Part shown: positions 53,896 to 63,432 of the stretch, piece by piece | How positions within the stretch are numbered: the first letter of the stretch is position 1 | Layout: the number at the start of each line of letters is the position of its first letter | Assembly: GCA_037969035.1 (NCBI GenBank) | Contig: JBBKWU010000015.1 | Span: 58,329 to 122,328, forward strand | DNA length: 64,000 nt | From: JBBKWU01 sp037969035 | GTDB taxonomy: Bacteria; Pseudomonadota; Alphaproteobacteria; Micavibrionales; Micavibrionaceae | Direction: 5' to 3' | Position numbers and translations under genes: made by a program | Notes under the pieces: generated by a model | Databases searched by the model: none | The model's input: the letters and a program-made list of their open reading frames with translations, nothing else | What the model was told of the DNA's origin: nothing

Positions 53896-55232
53896 TTAAG
53901 AACAAAAAACATAGTAGCGGCAAAAAACGGGAAAGACAGACACGTTATTTATCGCAGGCTATTCAATTGGAAGAAGCCGTAAACCCCCACATCATCAGGG
54001 CAACCATGACTATGGTATCACTCGCCATACTGGTTTTTCTGGGCTGGGCAGGCTTGACCAACATCAACGAAGTGGCCCGCACTCCGGGCGAAGTTGTCCC
54101 GCAAGGTTACCAACAAACCGTTCAGCACCTTGAAGGCGGCATCGTCAAAGAAATCAACGTCAAAGAAGGCGGCGTGGTTGAAGAAGGCGATGTTTTGCTC
54201 ACCCTTGATGATAGCAGTCTCAAAAAAGATATGGAGCGTGCGACATTAAAGGATCTGGATCTGGCAATGCAAGCCGAGCGATTACGCGCCTTTGTGCAAA
54301 ACCGTGAACCAGATTTCACCAAATTTGATCGCGCAAGCACCGCTACCCTCACCGATCAACGCTCGTTCTTTGACGGTATGAAAGACTCGCGCACCAAAGA
54401 AGAGGCTATCGTTTTAGGGCAAATTGCAGAGCGCAAGCAATCTATTCACGCGCTCAGGATGCAACTCAACACTGCTCGTAGCGATATGAGCATCGCCCAA
54501 AACATGTATGACAAGCGTGCGCAATTAAACAGCCGTGGCTACGCATCCGATATGCAACTGCTGCAAGATCAGCGGCAATTAAACGCGGCAAGCGGTGAGA
54601 TCCGACGCTTACAAAACCAAATATTGGTGTCGGAAAAGGAAATCGGTGAATATCAAAGCCGCCTAACCTCTCTGTCCGCACAGCATCAGGACGAAGCTTA
54701 CGAAAGATTGGCGCAAGTTGAATCGGATAAAGCACAGAACTCCGAAATTATCGAGAAACTGCAAGAACGCATGAGTCGCCTTGCCTTACGTGCCCCAACG
54801 CGTGGCCTTGTGAAGGGCTTAACCGTCAACACGATTGGCGCGGTGATACAGCCTGGGCAAACCGTGATGGAGATTATCCCACTAGATAAAAACCTTGAAG
54901 TCGCGGTTAAAATTTCGCCACAAGACATCGGTCATTTAAAAATCGGGCAAGATGTGCAGGTCAAGTTCAGCACCTATGACTTCTCGCGCTATGGCTCGAT
55001 CAAAGGCAAGTTAGAGCAAGTCTCCGCGACAACATTCTCAGGCGACAACGGCAATCGTTATTACCAAGGCCGCGTTTTGTTGAGCCAAAACTATGTCGGC
55101 GAAAGCAAAGGTAACATCATCATGCCCGGCATGACCGTCATGGCAGATGTGATCACAGGCGAGAAAACCATCCTGCAATATTTGCTTAAACCCATCCATT
55201 TATCATTGCGCACAGCATTCACAGAAAGGTAA
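53892..55232 (+). CDS. HlyD-family periplasmic adaptor
   Basis: 446 residues from the ATG at 53892, which overlaps the preceding stop (the frame opens 42 codons upstream, inside the exporter). One membrane helix at about 37-57, a biotinyl-lipoyl half-motif (VQHLEGGIVKEINVKEGG), a long coiled-coil at about 130-290, and the beta-barrel LRAPTRGLVKGL. Connects the ABC pair to the TolC-family channel. Confidence 0.94.
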   Translation: MIKNKKHSSGKKRERQTRYLSQAIQLEEAVNPHIIRATMTMVSLAILVFLGWAGLTNINEVARTPGEVVPQGYQQTVQHLEGGIVKEINVKEGGVVEEGDVLLTLDDSSLKKDMERATLKDLDLAMQAERLRAFVQNREPDFTKFDRASTATLTDQRSFFDGMKDSRTKEEAIVLGQIAERKQSIHALRMQLNTARSDMSIAQNMYDKRAQLNSRGYASDMQLLQDQRQLNAASGEIRRLQNQILVSEKEIGEYQSRLTSLSAQHQDEAYERLAQVESDKAQNSEIIEKLQERMSRLALRAPTRGLVKGLTVNTIGAVIQPGQTVMEIIPLDKNLEVAVKISPQDIGHLKIGQDVQVKFSTYDFSRYGSIKGKLEQVSATTFSGDNGNRYYQGRVLLSQNYVGESKGNIIMPGMTVMADVITGEKTILQYLLKPIHLSLRTAFTER

Positions 55233-55239
55233 TCCCATC

Positions 55240-56205
55240 ATGGAAAACGCAGAGAAAGTATATGATGACAATATCAATTACTCGCTTCTTGATCGCGAAG
55301 ACCCCATCAGTGTTTTGGCTGTGGAGGATGACCCGCTCTCGATGAGTTTTTTGGAATCTCAAATTACGGAGCTTGGTCATTCCATCATTCCTGCCACCAA
55401 CGGGCAAGAAGCACTGAACGCTTTGGATTTGCACCGTCAAAATATTGACGTTGTTCTGATGGATCGGGAGATGCCTGTGATGGATGGTCTTACGGCGGTT
55501 AAACGGATGAAGGCCAGCCCACAATTACGGAACATTCCCGTCATCATGGTCACAGGCGCAGACAGCACCCAAGAGATGCAGGAAGGCCTAGACGCGGGTG
55601 TGTTTTACTACCTCACCAAACCCGTCGATGAAAGCATGTTGCGCTCTGTCCTCTCCGCAGCCGTTCGGGAAGCACAGCAAGCCCGCACCCTTGCCGAGGA
55701 GTTAGGAAAGCACCGCACGAGCTTTAACCTGATCGACACCTGCAAATTCAAATATCGCACATTGGCCGATGCGGAGAGTTTATCTGCTTTCATCGCCAAT
55801 TGCTTTCCTGAGCCTGAACGCGTGCTACCTGGTCTTGCCGAACTTCTTATCAACGCCATTGAACACGGAAATTTAGGGCTAGGCTATGAGCGTAAAACAG
55901 CGTTGATCGAGTCAGGCACATGGCGCGGCGAGATCGAACGCATGCTTAACTTGCCACAGCACGAAGACAAATATGCCTTTGCCACCATCGCCCATAAAGA
56001 CGGCGGCACCTATGTTGTGATCGAAGATCAAGGCAGCGGTTTTGAATGGCGTGAATACATGAAAATCGACCCTGCCCGCGCAGGCGACAATCATGGGCGC
56101 GGCATCGCTCAAGCAAACACCGTCAGTTTTGACAAGCTCAGCTACAACGACACAGGCAACAAAGCCGTCGCGTTTGTAGGCACAGACAAACATCTGGAGT
56201 GGTAA
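55240..56205 (+). CDS. REC-HATPase signalling protein
   Basis: 321 residues: receiver domain at 20-140 (D75 in LMDREMP; KP at about 126), then an RsbW/anti-sigma-like ATP-binding domain at about 165-315 with ELLINAIEHGN (N-box), EDQGSGFEW (G1) and HGRGIAQA (G2). This layout suggests a phosphorylation-controlled kinase or anti-sigma partner. GAAAGG lies upstream. Second gene of the signalling half of the operon. Confidence 0.88.
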   Translation: MENAEKVYDDNINYSLLDREDPISVLAVEDDPLSMSFLESQITELGHSIIPATNGQEALNALDLHRQNIDVVLMDREMPVMDGLTAVKRMKASPQLRNIPVIMVTGADSTQEMQEGLDAGVFYYLTKPVDESMLRSVLSAAVREAQQARTLAEELGKHRTSFNLIDTCKFKYRTLADAESLSAFIANCFPEPERVLPGLAELLINAIEHGNLGLGYERKTALIESGTWRGEIERMLNLPQHEDKYAFATIAHKDGGTYVVIEDQGSGFEWREYMKIDPARAGDNHGRGIAQANTVSFDKLSYNDTGNKAVAFVGTDKHLEW

Positions 56206-56226
56206 AATTTAAAGGGATAATACGAT

Positions 56227-57144
56227 ATGTTGGTCATCAGTAAAAATGCGGAGAAGCGACTGCAAAGCGAGATCAATCGCTATGCCAAAGACAACCCGCG
56301 TCGCAAATGTTTCTATATTCAGTTCTCAAAAACACAGCTGGATAAGGGCAAGGTTTTTGAAACCTTTATCCGTCAACTCAATGCCCTGCCGAACTCCTAC
56401 ATGGCGCAAGTCTATATCTGTAATGATCTTGATATCTTTATCCTGATGCAAGGGTTTATGCAGCGGCAATTTTCTGACCTTATTGATGGTCTAGCGAAGG
56501 AGCTTGACGCGCCAGAATTAACAAAGCTCGCAAACACATTCGAGGTCGGACATCACGAAAGAATTTTGAAAAACCTATGCGCCGATAAAATCGAAATACT
56601 GGATAATTCAGAGCTAAAAGAAAAAGAAGCCGCGTTACAAGCACAAGCCGACAAAGCCACAATGGATATTTTGGCGCAGCTCAACGCAGGATTAATCTCC
56701 GATGTCGCAAAACGCCGTGACGCACGCGCGACACCATCTATTTTAGTTGTCGATGACGATCAACTTTCGCGCACGCTGGCGGGGAATGTCATCAGTAAAG
56801 AACACCATGTGATCTACGCCCAAAACGGGCGCGAGGCTTTAAACGAATATATCAATAATGCCCCCGATGTTGTGTTTTTGGATATCGGTATGCCTGACAT
56901 TAACGGGCACCGCGTTCTTGAATGCATGATGCAGATTGATCCCGAAGCTTACGTCATCATGTTTAGCGGTCGCAAGGACAAAGCCAACATCATGCAAGCC
57001 TTGGAAATCGGCGCACAAGGGTTTATCGGCAAACCATTCACCCGTGACAAGCTGTTTGAATATATCGGTAAATCTTCTTTTGTGCGCGAAAAGCAAGAAC
57101 GGCACAGCGCACGCCCTGACAATTTCATCCATCAAAACACGTAA
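56227..57144 (+). CDS. Response regulator with unknown N-terminal domain
   Basis: 305 residues. Residues 1-160 are an unrecognised domain with a short coiled helix (ELKEKEAALQAQADKA). The receiver domain at 171-290 has D219 in FLDIGMPD and K273 in FIGKPF. No DNA-binding domain, so output is by protein contact. AAAGGGATAA precedes the ATG. Sits between the REC-HATPase gene and the hybrid kinase. Confidence 0.88.
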   Translation: MLVISKNAEKRLQSEINRYAKDNPRRKCFYIQFSKTQLDKGKVFETFIRQLNALPNSYMAQVYICNDLDIFILMQGFMQRQFSDLIDGLAKELDAPELTKLANTFEVGHHERILKNLCADKIEILDNSELKEKEAALQAQADKATMDILAQLNAGLISDVAKRRDARATPSILVVDDDQLSRTLAGNVISKEHHVIYAQNGREALNEYINNAPDVVFLDIGMPDINGHRVLECMMQIDPEAYVIMFSGRKDKANIMQALEIGAQGFIGKPFTRDKLFEYIGKSSFVREKQERHSARPDNFIHQNT

Positions 57145-57155
57145 GTATCACGCAG

Positions 57156-59195
57156 ATGAACGAACAGTTTTTGATAAACTCTCTAACCATTGCCGCCGTT
57201 TTTATTACAGTTGAAATGGCGCTCTATTTCATTCGTGAACGCAAGACCTCCCGCGCGCAGCAATTTCTGCGCCGTGCGAAAGAGGAAATCGAAGAAGTAT
57301 CTCAACTGCCGCTCAACACGCCCTACCCAATGATGAAGATATCGTCAAACCTTGCTGTGCTTTACGCAAACCCTGCGGCGTTGAAAAACTTTCCTAATCT
57401 CAAAAGCACACAATCCGCGCACGACATTTTGCGCGGGCTGGAAAACACAATGAAAGACGCGCACAATGCAACACGCGAAATCGAATATGACGGACGCATT
57501 TTTCACCAAACAATCACAACAACACAAATAAGCAAGGACAGAAGTTATCTCGTTTATTGTTACGACATCACAAAACGAAAAGAGCATGAACGCGATTTAC
57601 AAATCGCCTATAAACAAACCCAACTCGCCCGCATTGATGCCGAACACGCCAACCAAGCCCGTGGGGATTTTTTAGCCAACATGTCTCATGAGTTGCGCAC
57701 CCCGATGAACGGCATCATTGGGCTATCAAACATCTTAACGGAAAGCAATCTCACGGCAGAACACCATGAACTTGCCGAGGCTATTAGCAACTCCTCCACC
57801 AACCTCCTAAGCCTGCTCAACGACATTCTCGATTTTTCTAAAATTGAAGCCGGTGAGCTTACGATTGAAACAATCTCGATGGATTTGAGGCAACTCGCCG
57901 CGCATATTTTGAAATTACACAATCCTGTGGCAAGCAGTAAAAACCTTACGCTACGCTTAGAGATTGATGAAGACGTGCCGCAGAATTTAATCGGTGATCC
58001 TTCGCGCCTTCAACAAATTTTGAATAACTTAATCGGCAATGCGCTTAAATTTACAACGCATGGCGCGGTTACGCTTTTGATCAATGGCACAACCGATCAT
58101 CAAAGCGGCATGTTTAACGCCTCTATCGCGGTACGTGATACGGGCATCGGCATCCCCAAAGACAAGCAAGTGCAAATATTCAAAAAGTTTCAGCAAGCCG
58201 ATACATCGACCGCGCGTAAATTTGGCGGAACAGGCTTGGGGCTCGCCATCACCAAAGAACTGACAAAAATAATGAACGGTAAAATTTCTATCGAGAGCGT
58301 AGAAGGAAAAGGCTCAACTTTCACAATCACCCTGCCCCTCACCATCACAGATCAGATGCCAAAAACAAAAGACAGCATGAGCGCGACTATCGTCGAAAAC
58401 AGGTTAAAAACATTAAACACCACATCACGAATTTTGGTGGTGGATGACCATCCGATCAACTTGTTATACCTGACAACAGCACTCAAAAAATTCGGCTTTA
58501 AAGATTATCAGGAGGCCAGCAGCGGCGTACAAGCGTTCAAACTTTGCCAAAAACAACCTTATGATATGATCTTCATGGATTGCCAAATGCCCGATATGGA
58601 CGGCTTTGAAACCACCGCGCGCATCCGCACATTGTCTTCGGCGGAGCACACAACCATCATCGCCGTCACCGCCGATGCCATCCAAGGCGCGAAAGATAAA
58701 TGCCTCAAATCTGGCATGGATGATTACATCAGCAAGCCCGTTCACAAGGCAGATTTGCTCGCTGCCTTGGAAAAACACTTGCCGCATAAATCCAACGTTA
58801 CCCCGATCAAAACGATAGACACCATCGATAAGGCCGAAGTGAATACTGATGTTTTAGATCGTAGCGTATTGTATGATTTTACCGAAGGTGACAAAGAGAT
58901 GGAAGCACGTGTGCTTGATATTTTCATCAGCAATTTAAAGGTCGACATTTCTGCTCTACACAAAAGTTACCTAACCAAAAACTTCGTAGAGTGGGATTCA
59001 TGGGTGCATAAATTATACGGTGCCTGCGCGCATATGGGGGCAAACGCAATGGCCGACATTTGCGATCAAGCTCAATTTATAAAACCCAACCAACCCGAAC
59101 AAATCAAAGAGCTTCATCATGATATTTTGGAAGAATATAAACGGCTTCATAATACTCTTACAAGCGAAAGCAACAAGACATCTGCCCACAGCTAA
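57156..59195 (+). CDS. Hybrid histidine kinase with REC and Hpt domains
   Basis: 679 residues: one membrane helix (10-24), a PAS-like domain at about 45-140, HisKA with H178 in NMSHELRTPMN, HATPase_c at about 285-395 (DTGIGIP, GTGLGLAI), a receiver domain at about 430-545 with acceptor Asp in FMDCQMPDMDG, and a C-terminal Hpt domain with the phospho-His in WVHKLYGACAHMGA. This is a full four-step phosphorelay in one protein, with the two preceding REC proteins as natural partners. Confidence 0.93.
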   Translation: MNEQFLINSLTIAAVFITVEMALYFIRERKTSRAQQFLRRAKEEIEEVSQLPLNTPYPMMKISSNLAVLYANPAALKNFPNLKSTQSAHDILRGLENTMKDAHNATREIEYDGRIFHQTITTTQISKDRSYLVYCYDITKRKEHERDLQIAYKQTQLARIDAEHANQARGDFLANMSHELRTPMNGIIGLSNILTESNLTAEHHELAEAISNSSTNLLSLLNDILDFSKIEAGELTIETISMDLRQLAAHILKLHNPVASSKNLTLRLEIDEDVPQNLIGDPSRLQQILNNLIGNALKFTTHGAVTLLINGTTDHQSGMFNASIAVRDTGIGIPKDKQVQIFKKFQQADTSTARKFGGTGLGLAITKELTKIMNGKISIESVEGKGSTFTITLPLTITDQMPKTKDSMSATIVENRLKTLNTTSRILVVDDHPINLLYLTTALKKFGFKDYQEASSGVQAFKLCQKQPYDMIFMDCQMPDMDGFETTARIRTLSSAEHTTIIAVTADAIQGAKDKCLKSGMDDYISKPVHKADLLAALEKHLPHKSNVTPIKTIDTIDKAEVNTDVLDRSVLYDFTEGDKEMEARVLDIFISNLKVDISALHKSYLTKNFVEWDSWVHKLYGACAHMGANAMADICDQAQFIKPNQPEQIKELHHDILEEYKRLHNTLTSESNKTSAHS

Positions 59196-59209
59196 ACCGC
59201 CACAGCAAC

Positions 59210-60319
59210 CTATATCTGTCCATCCAGTATGGCTTCGAAACGTGTGATGACACGTTGCCGATCAAATTCATCGGGGAGCAAGGACGTCCTGAATTTTTCA
59301 ACAGGCGCAGGTGTCACCGTTTTCATTGCCGTCAAAAATTCGTCCATATCATCCACGACACGCACGTTACCTGATGCGAGCGCCGCAATTTCAGAAATAC
59401 CGCCTGACTCTTTCGTCGCAATCACCGGCGTTCCACACGCCAGAGATTCAAGCACCACATTCGGTAACCCTTCCCAACGTGACGGCATCAAAAAACAGTC
59501 CGCCATCGCGTAATGCGGCCAAGGGTGAGAGTTCAAACCGGGCAAGCTGACATGTTTACCAAGTCCCTTCTTTGCGATCAAATCCTCCAACGCCTCACGT
59601 TCGCTGCCTTCCCCTAAAATTGTCCAGCACCATTCATAGGGTATGTCAAGACGCGGCAGAGCGTCTAGCAGCATATCAAATCCCTTTTGATGATGCAGCC
59701 GTCCTGCCGAAACAAAATGAACGGTTTTCTTCCGCGTTTCGGTAATGCCGTTTTCGGTATGCTCCTCCGCGCGGATTCGTTTTAAATCAACGGGGTTATA
59801 AAGCAGCGCATGATTAGTGCAGCGCATACCAAGAACATCACGAAACTCATCAATAATGATCTCTGCAGGACTAATAACACGAAACGCTTTTGGGTAAAGC
59901 GTGCGATACGCCATACGTAGCAGCGGCGCCCAGAAACGATGACCATCCAATATGAAGGACGGTGTGATCGCTTCGCGTACAATAAATTTAGTTTTCGGAA
60001 AAAACGGCTTCAACAACAAAAGCAATAAATTCATATGCGCCATGGTCGAAACCACGATGTCAGGCTGCAACTGTTTGAGCTTTTTATACAGCGACGGCAA
60101 CGCCCGCAGTACACCGCCCTGCCCAAGACTATGAAACGGGATAGATGGGTCAATAATATCGCGCAATGTTCCTGCGTCGCTGACCGTCACAAATTCTGGA
60201 TGAAAGCGCGTGCGCTCAATATTATTCATCAACGTAATCAAAACACGCTCCGCCCCACCTGCCGTAAGCGCAGGAAGCACGAAAGTAACCTTTGTCTTAA
60301 AATCATCAGAAGCTGTCAT
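59210..60319 (-). CDS. GT4-family glycosyltransferase
   Basis: 369 residues with a GT-B fold. N-terminal LPALTAGGAERV and C-terminal EGLPNVVLESLACGTPVIAT (the EX7E motif) are typical of retaining GT4 enzymes that build surface polysaccharide or LPS. Convergent with the kinase gene, so not part of that operon. Sugar and acceptor unknown. Confidence 0.88.
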   Translation of the reverse strand: MTASDDFKTKVTFVLPALTAGGAERVLITLMNNIERTRFHPEFVTVSDAGTLRDIIDPSIPFHSLGQGGVLRALPSLYKKLKQLQPDIVVSTMAHMNLLLLLLKPFFPKTKFIVREAITPSFILDGHRFWAPLLRMAYRTLYPKAFRVISPAEIIIDEFRDVLGMRCTNHALLYNPVDLKRIRAEEHTENGITETRKKTVHFVSAGRLHHQKGFDMLLDALPRLDIPYEWCWTILGEGSEREALEDLIAKKGLGKHVSLPGLNSHPWPHYAMADCFLMPSRWEGLPNVVLESLACGTPVIATKESGGISEIAALASGNVRVVDDMDEFLTAMKTVTPAPVEKFRTSLLPDEFDRQRVITRFEAILDGQI

Positions 60320-60406
60320 GAAAACACTAACCGTATTAAATTCGCTCTATTCTAACAACCTACTATTGTTTTGAGAATAGCTTTATCAGAAAAACCAACA
60401 CGTCCC

Positions 60407-61674
60407 TTATCTGTCGGGTGGTGTCCAATCACTTTCTACAGCCTGACTGCTCCACAAACGCAGAGCAAGCCCCACCGAAACGCCCACGCCAATAGCAACG
60501 GTCAAATCAACAATGACGGTCAGTACCAGCGTAAGAAGCAAAAGAAAGACGTCACTTTTCTTGCCACAGGCATATTGGCTCCATTTGTGCGGTTCACTCA
60601 TGTTCCATGCGGTCACCATGAGGAGCGCGGCAAGGGCAGGCATCGCGAGATAGCTTGCGAAAGGTGCTGCAAACAACATCACAAGCAAAATGACAACGGC
60701 ATGAACAATCCCCGCCACAGGGGTCTTCCCCCCTGCTTTGATATTTGTTGCCGTGCGCGCAATCGCTCCCGTTGCGGGAAGCCCCATAAACAGGGCTGAG
60801 GCAACATTGGCGACACCTTGGGCAGTCAATTCAGCGTTTGGTCGATGATGACCTTCTATCATCTTATCGGCGACCATAGCCGATAAGAGCGATTCAACCG
60901 CCGCCAAAAAGGCAATGATGAAGGCAGAAGGAAGAAGTTCAATAATGCGAGAAAAATGAAGATCAGGAAGTTGCGGCCAAGGCAATTGGCTTGGCAGCTC
61001 ACCAAAGCTAGAACCCAACGTATCCACTGGCAAAGACATAAAACCCACCAAAGCAGAGCCTACCGCCACAGCCACAATAAGCCCCGGAAAGCGCGGCGCA
61101 ATTCGGCGTAGAGCCACAATCAAAAAGAGTGTTACAAGCGCAATCCCCAATGTCGCCAAATTCAGGGTGTCTCTCGCTTCCCAAAGCACCGGGATTTTCT
61201 CCAAAAAGTCAGCGGGCGCATTTTCAGCCGCCAAACCGAGGAAATCCTGTAATTGGCTCGTGGCAATAATAATGCCAATACCGATGGTAAACCCGCTCAC
61301 CACTGCTTCGGGAACAAACGCAATCAAATTGCCTGCCCGAAAATAGCCCGCAACGAGCAAAATAATACCCGCCATAAATGTTGCAAGAACAAGACCATCA
61401 TAGCCATGGTTGGCAATCACCCCAAACACAACGACGATAAACGCCCCTGTCGGGCCGCCAATTTGAACACGGCTTCCGCCAAGCAATGAAATGATAAAGC
61501 CCGCGACAATCGCCGTCACAAGCCCCTTAGCTGGATCAGCACCAGACGCAATCGCAATGGCAAGACTAAGCGGCAAAGCGACCATGTGGACACTGTTAAC
61601 CCTGCGAGCAGGTCAGCAACAAAAAGAGCCCAACTATAGGTCCTAATAGTGGTTAGAAGCTTCGGCTGGCGCAT
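60407..61674 (-). pseudogene. SulP-family anion transporter, frameshifted and lacking STAS
   Basis: SulP/SLC26-type permease. The frame from 61585 gives 392 residues with the NIKAGGKTPVAGIVHA and TGAIARTATN motifs. Its missing head lies just upstream in another frame: MRQPKLLTTI to ADLLAGLTV (61674 down to about 61592), which is exactly how SulP proteins begin. Five bases (TCCAC) lie between this GLTV and the ATG of MVALPLSL, so a one-base deletion or two-base insertion broke the gene. The C-terminal STAS domain is also missing. Sequencing error remains possible. Confidence 0.8.
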
Positions 61675-61949
61675 TTTGACTGTCTTTCGCTGAATTTATT
61701 CGTTCGCGGCACCTATTGAATTTGAAGGTGCGCTGCATTGCAACGCTATAGTAAGCCGTTTGGGTATTTAGTTAGCATGCTAGGCTGTTTTTATCGGTTG
61801 ATGGCATAAAGTTTCATTCAGAAACATGTCGGAAAAAGCTAAGAAACGTAGGGCTTTAGATGGTTCTGTACAGTGGGTAAAATAGAGCACTTATTTTTTC
61901 AAGTTTCTTCCAACAATAACGTTTACAGAACATTGAGTAAACGCGCTAG
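61675..61949. other. Gap between SulP remnant and dehalogenase
   Basis: 275 bases with no gene seen. Contains a copy of an AAACGTAG-GGCTTTAGATGGT phrase (61844-61864) that recurs, imperfectly, near 62882-62911. Confidence 0.4.
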
Positions 61950-62711
61950 TTATCCTTGAACAAAATGTGTGAGTGCATCAATTTCTTTTCCTGTTACAAT
62001 CACGCCTTGATCAAGGTTTTCTGTTTGTTGCCCAAGCCTGTTAACCCAAACTGTCGGATAGCCAAACCAATTTGCTCCAGCCGCATCCCATGCGGCGAAG
62101 GCACAAAAGGCGATATTTTCTTTTGGTAAATTGAAACGCTCAACGCCCATTTGATAAGCTTTTGGATCTGGCTTATAAGCCAGCACTTGATCCGTACTGA
62201 AATATTGAAATTTTTCTTCAATATTACCATTACGGGCATTAGCGCGAAGCATTTCTTCCGTAAAATTGGAAAGAAAGGCAAGCTTAATATTTTGTTTTTC
62301 AAATTGATCCAGTGCTGCCGCAACATCTGGCCACGGCTTTAAAGTGAACCAAACACTCATAAGCTCTTTACGTTGCTGTGCACTCATACTTACTTTGTGC
62401 TGTTCCACAGTATAATCCAGTGCTTGACCAATAACTGAATAAAAATCTATGTATTTTCTGCCATTTGTACGCAACCAAGTATAAGAAAAAATTTTACTAA
62501 ACCACGCTTTGGCAAAATTTTCATGTTCTGGAAAAATTGATTTCACCAAGGCAAAAATCGGACGCGGATCAAATACAGGGAAAGCATCAAAGGCAATAGC
62601 CTTAATAACAGGCTTCTCTGTCATAGCCATGGCAAGTCGCATAAAAGGACTTGCTGTCGCCAAAATAAGTGCGCCGCCACCTGCTGTTAAAAGAAAGTCT
62701 CTTCGCTTCAT
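61950..62711 (-). CDS. Tat-exported haloacid dehalogenase-like protein
   Basis: 253 residues with a twin-arginine signal (MKRRDFLLTAGGGAL) and a HAD type II dehalogenase body: nucleophile Asp in AIAFDAFPVFD, motif II FLSNFT, Lys in AYKPDPKAYQ, and CAFAAWDAAGANWFG. Family members remove halide from 2-haloacids; periplasmic export is unusual but seen in this subgroup. Substrate not predictable. AAAGG lies upstream. Confidence 0.85.
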   Translation of the reverse strand: MKRRDFLLTAGGGALILATASPFMRLAMAMTEKPVIKAIAFDAFPVFDPRPIFALVKSIFPEHENFAKAWFSKIFSYTWLRTNGRKYIDFYSVIGQALDYTVEQHKVSMSAQQRKELMSVWFTLKPWPDVAAALDQFEKQNIKLAFLSNFTEEMLRANARNGNIEEKFQYFSTDQVLAYKPDPKAYQMGVERFNLPKENIAFCAFAAWDAAGANWFGYPTVWVNRLGQQTENLDQGVIVTGKEIDALTHFVQG

Positions 62712-62776
62712 AATTTTTGCCTTTTATATTTAGCCACTAACTATTAGTAACATACCTATTTATCGTGACAAGACGC

Positions 62777-62806
62777 TAAAAGTGCCCCCTTTCTCCAAAA
62801 GGGTGG
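62777..62806. other. Candidate oriT-like segment
   Basis: TAAAAGTGCCCCCT (62777-62790) loosely resembles the IncQ nic core TAAGTGCGCCCT and runs into a hairpin CCCTTT-CTCCA-AAAGGG. It lies about 200 bases upstream of the MobC-like and relaxase genes, the usual place for an origin of transfer. The match is imperfect. Confidence 0.22.
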
Positions 62807-62906
62807 TGCTTTGCGATTGAGGCATTATCAATAGGTTAAGCAACGTTTCGCGACCCTTCAAGGAGATCGAAAGGCATCGTAAAACGTAGAAAACACGGGG
62901 TTTTAG

Positions 62907-63029
62907 ATGGTGCGCCTAACGAGAGAGAACTCGAAATCTCTGTTTGAAGCACTGGAGCAATGGGAGCGCCATCTCGCACAACTAGACCTTGACGGTCTCG
63001 GGTGCGATCATGACAAACCTAAGCCATAA
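62907..63029 (+). CDS. Possible 40-aa protein upstream of mobC
   Basis: A 40-residue frame (MVRLTRENSKSLFEALEQWE then a His/Asp/Lys tail) that overlaps the MobC start by 20 bases. No family and no clear ribosome-binding site. Base composition rises here towards that of the mobile element. Confidence 0.3.
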   Translation: MVRLTRENSKSLFEALEQWERHLAQLDLDGLGCDHDKPKP

Positions 63030-63432
63030 TTTCAATAAGTTATCACAAGAAACACGGTCGAAGCAACCGACTCCTTTCTCGCTGCGGCTCAGCTTTGATG
63101 AGCGCGGAATCCTTGAACATGACGCGGCGGGGAAGGCTCTTGGCGCGTATATACGTGACCGCCTGTTCGGCGATGATGTGACCCCGCGCACGACACGGGG
63201 CAAGTTTCCAGTCAAAGATCATGCGGCCCTCGGGCGCGTGCTTGGGGCGCTCGGCGCATCGCGCCTCTCCGCCAACCTGAACCAACTCGCAAAGGCCGTA
63301 AACACAGGCTCGCTGCCCGTGACACCTGAAACCGAGGAAGAGTTGCGGCGCGCTTGTGCTGCCGTGCTTGCCATGCGGGAAGACATTCTGAACGCGCTCG
63401 GGCGCGACAATAATCGTGGTCCGAAGCCGTGA
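63010..63432 (+). CDS. MobC-like mobilization protein
   Basis: 140 residues from the ATG at 63010 (a TTG at 62989 opens the same frame). The middle, LGALGASRLSANLNQLAKA followed by LPVTPETEEELRRA, is the MobC relaxosome accessory signature, as in mobilizable plasmids and integrative elements. Assists relaxase at oriT. GC-rich, unlike all the preceding genes. The stop overlaps the relaxase GTG. Confidence 0.85.
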   Translation: MTNLSHNFNKLSQETRSKQPTPFSLRLSFDERGILEHDAAGKALGAYIRDRLFGDDVTPRTTRGKFPVKDHAALGRVLGALGASRLSANLNQLAKAVNTGSLPVTPETEEELRRACAAVLAMREDILNALGRDNNRGPKP

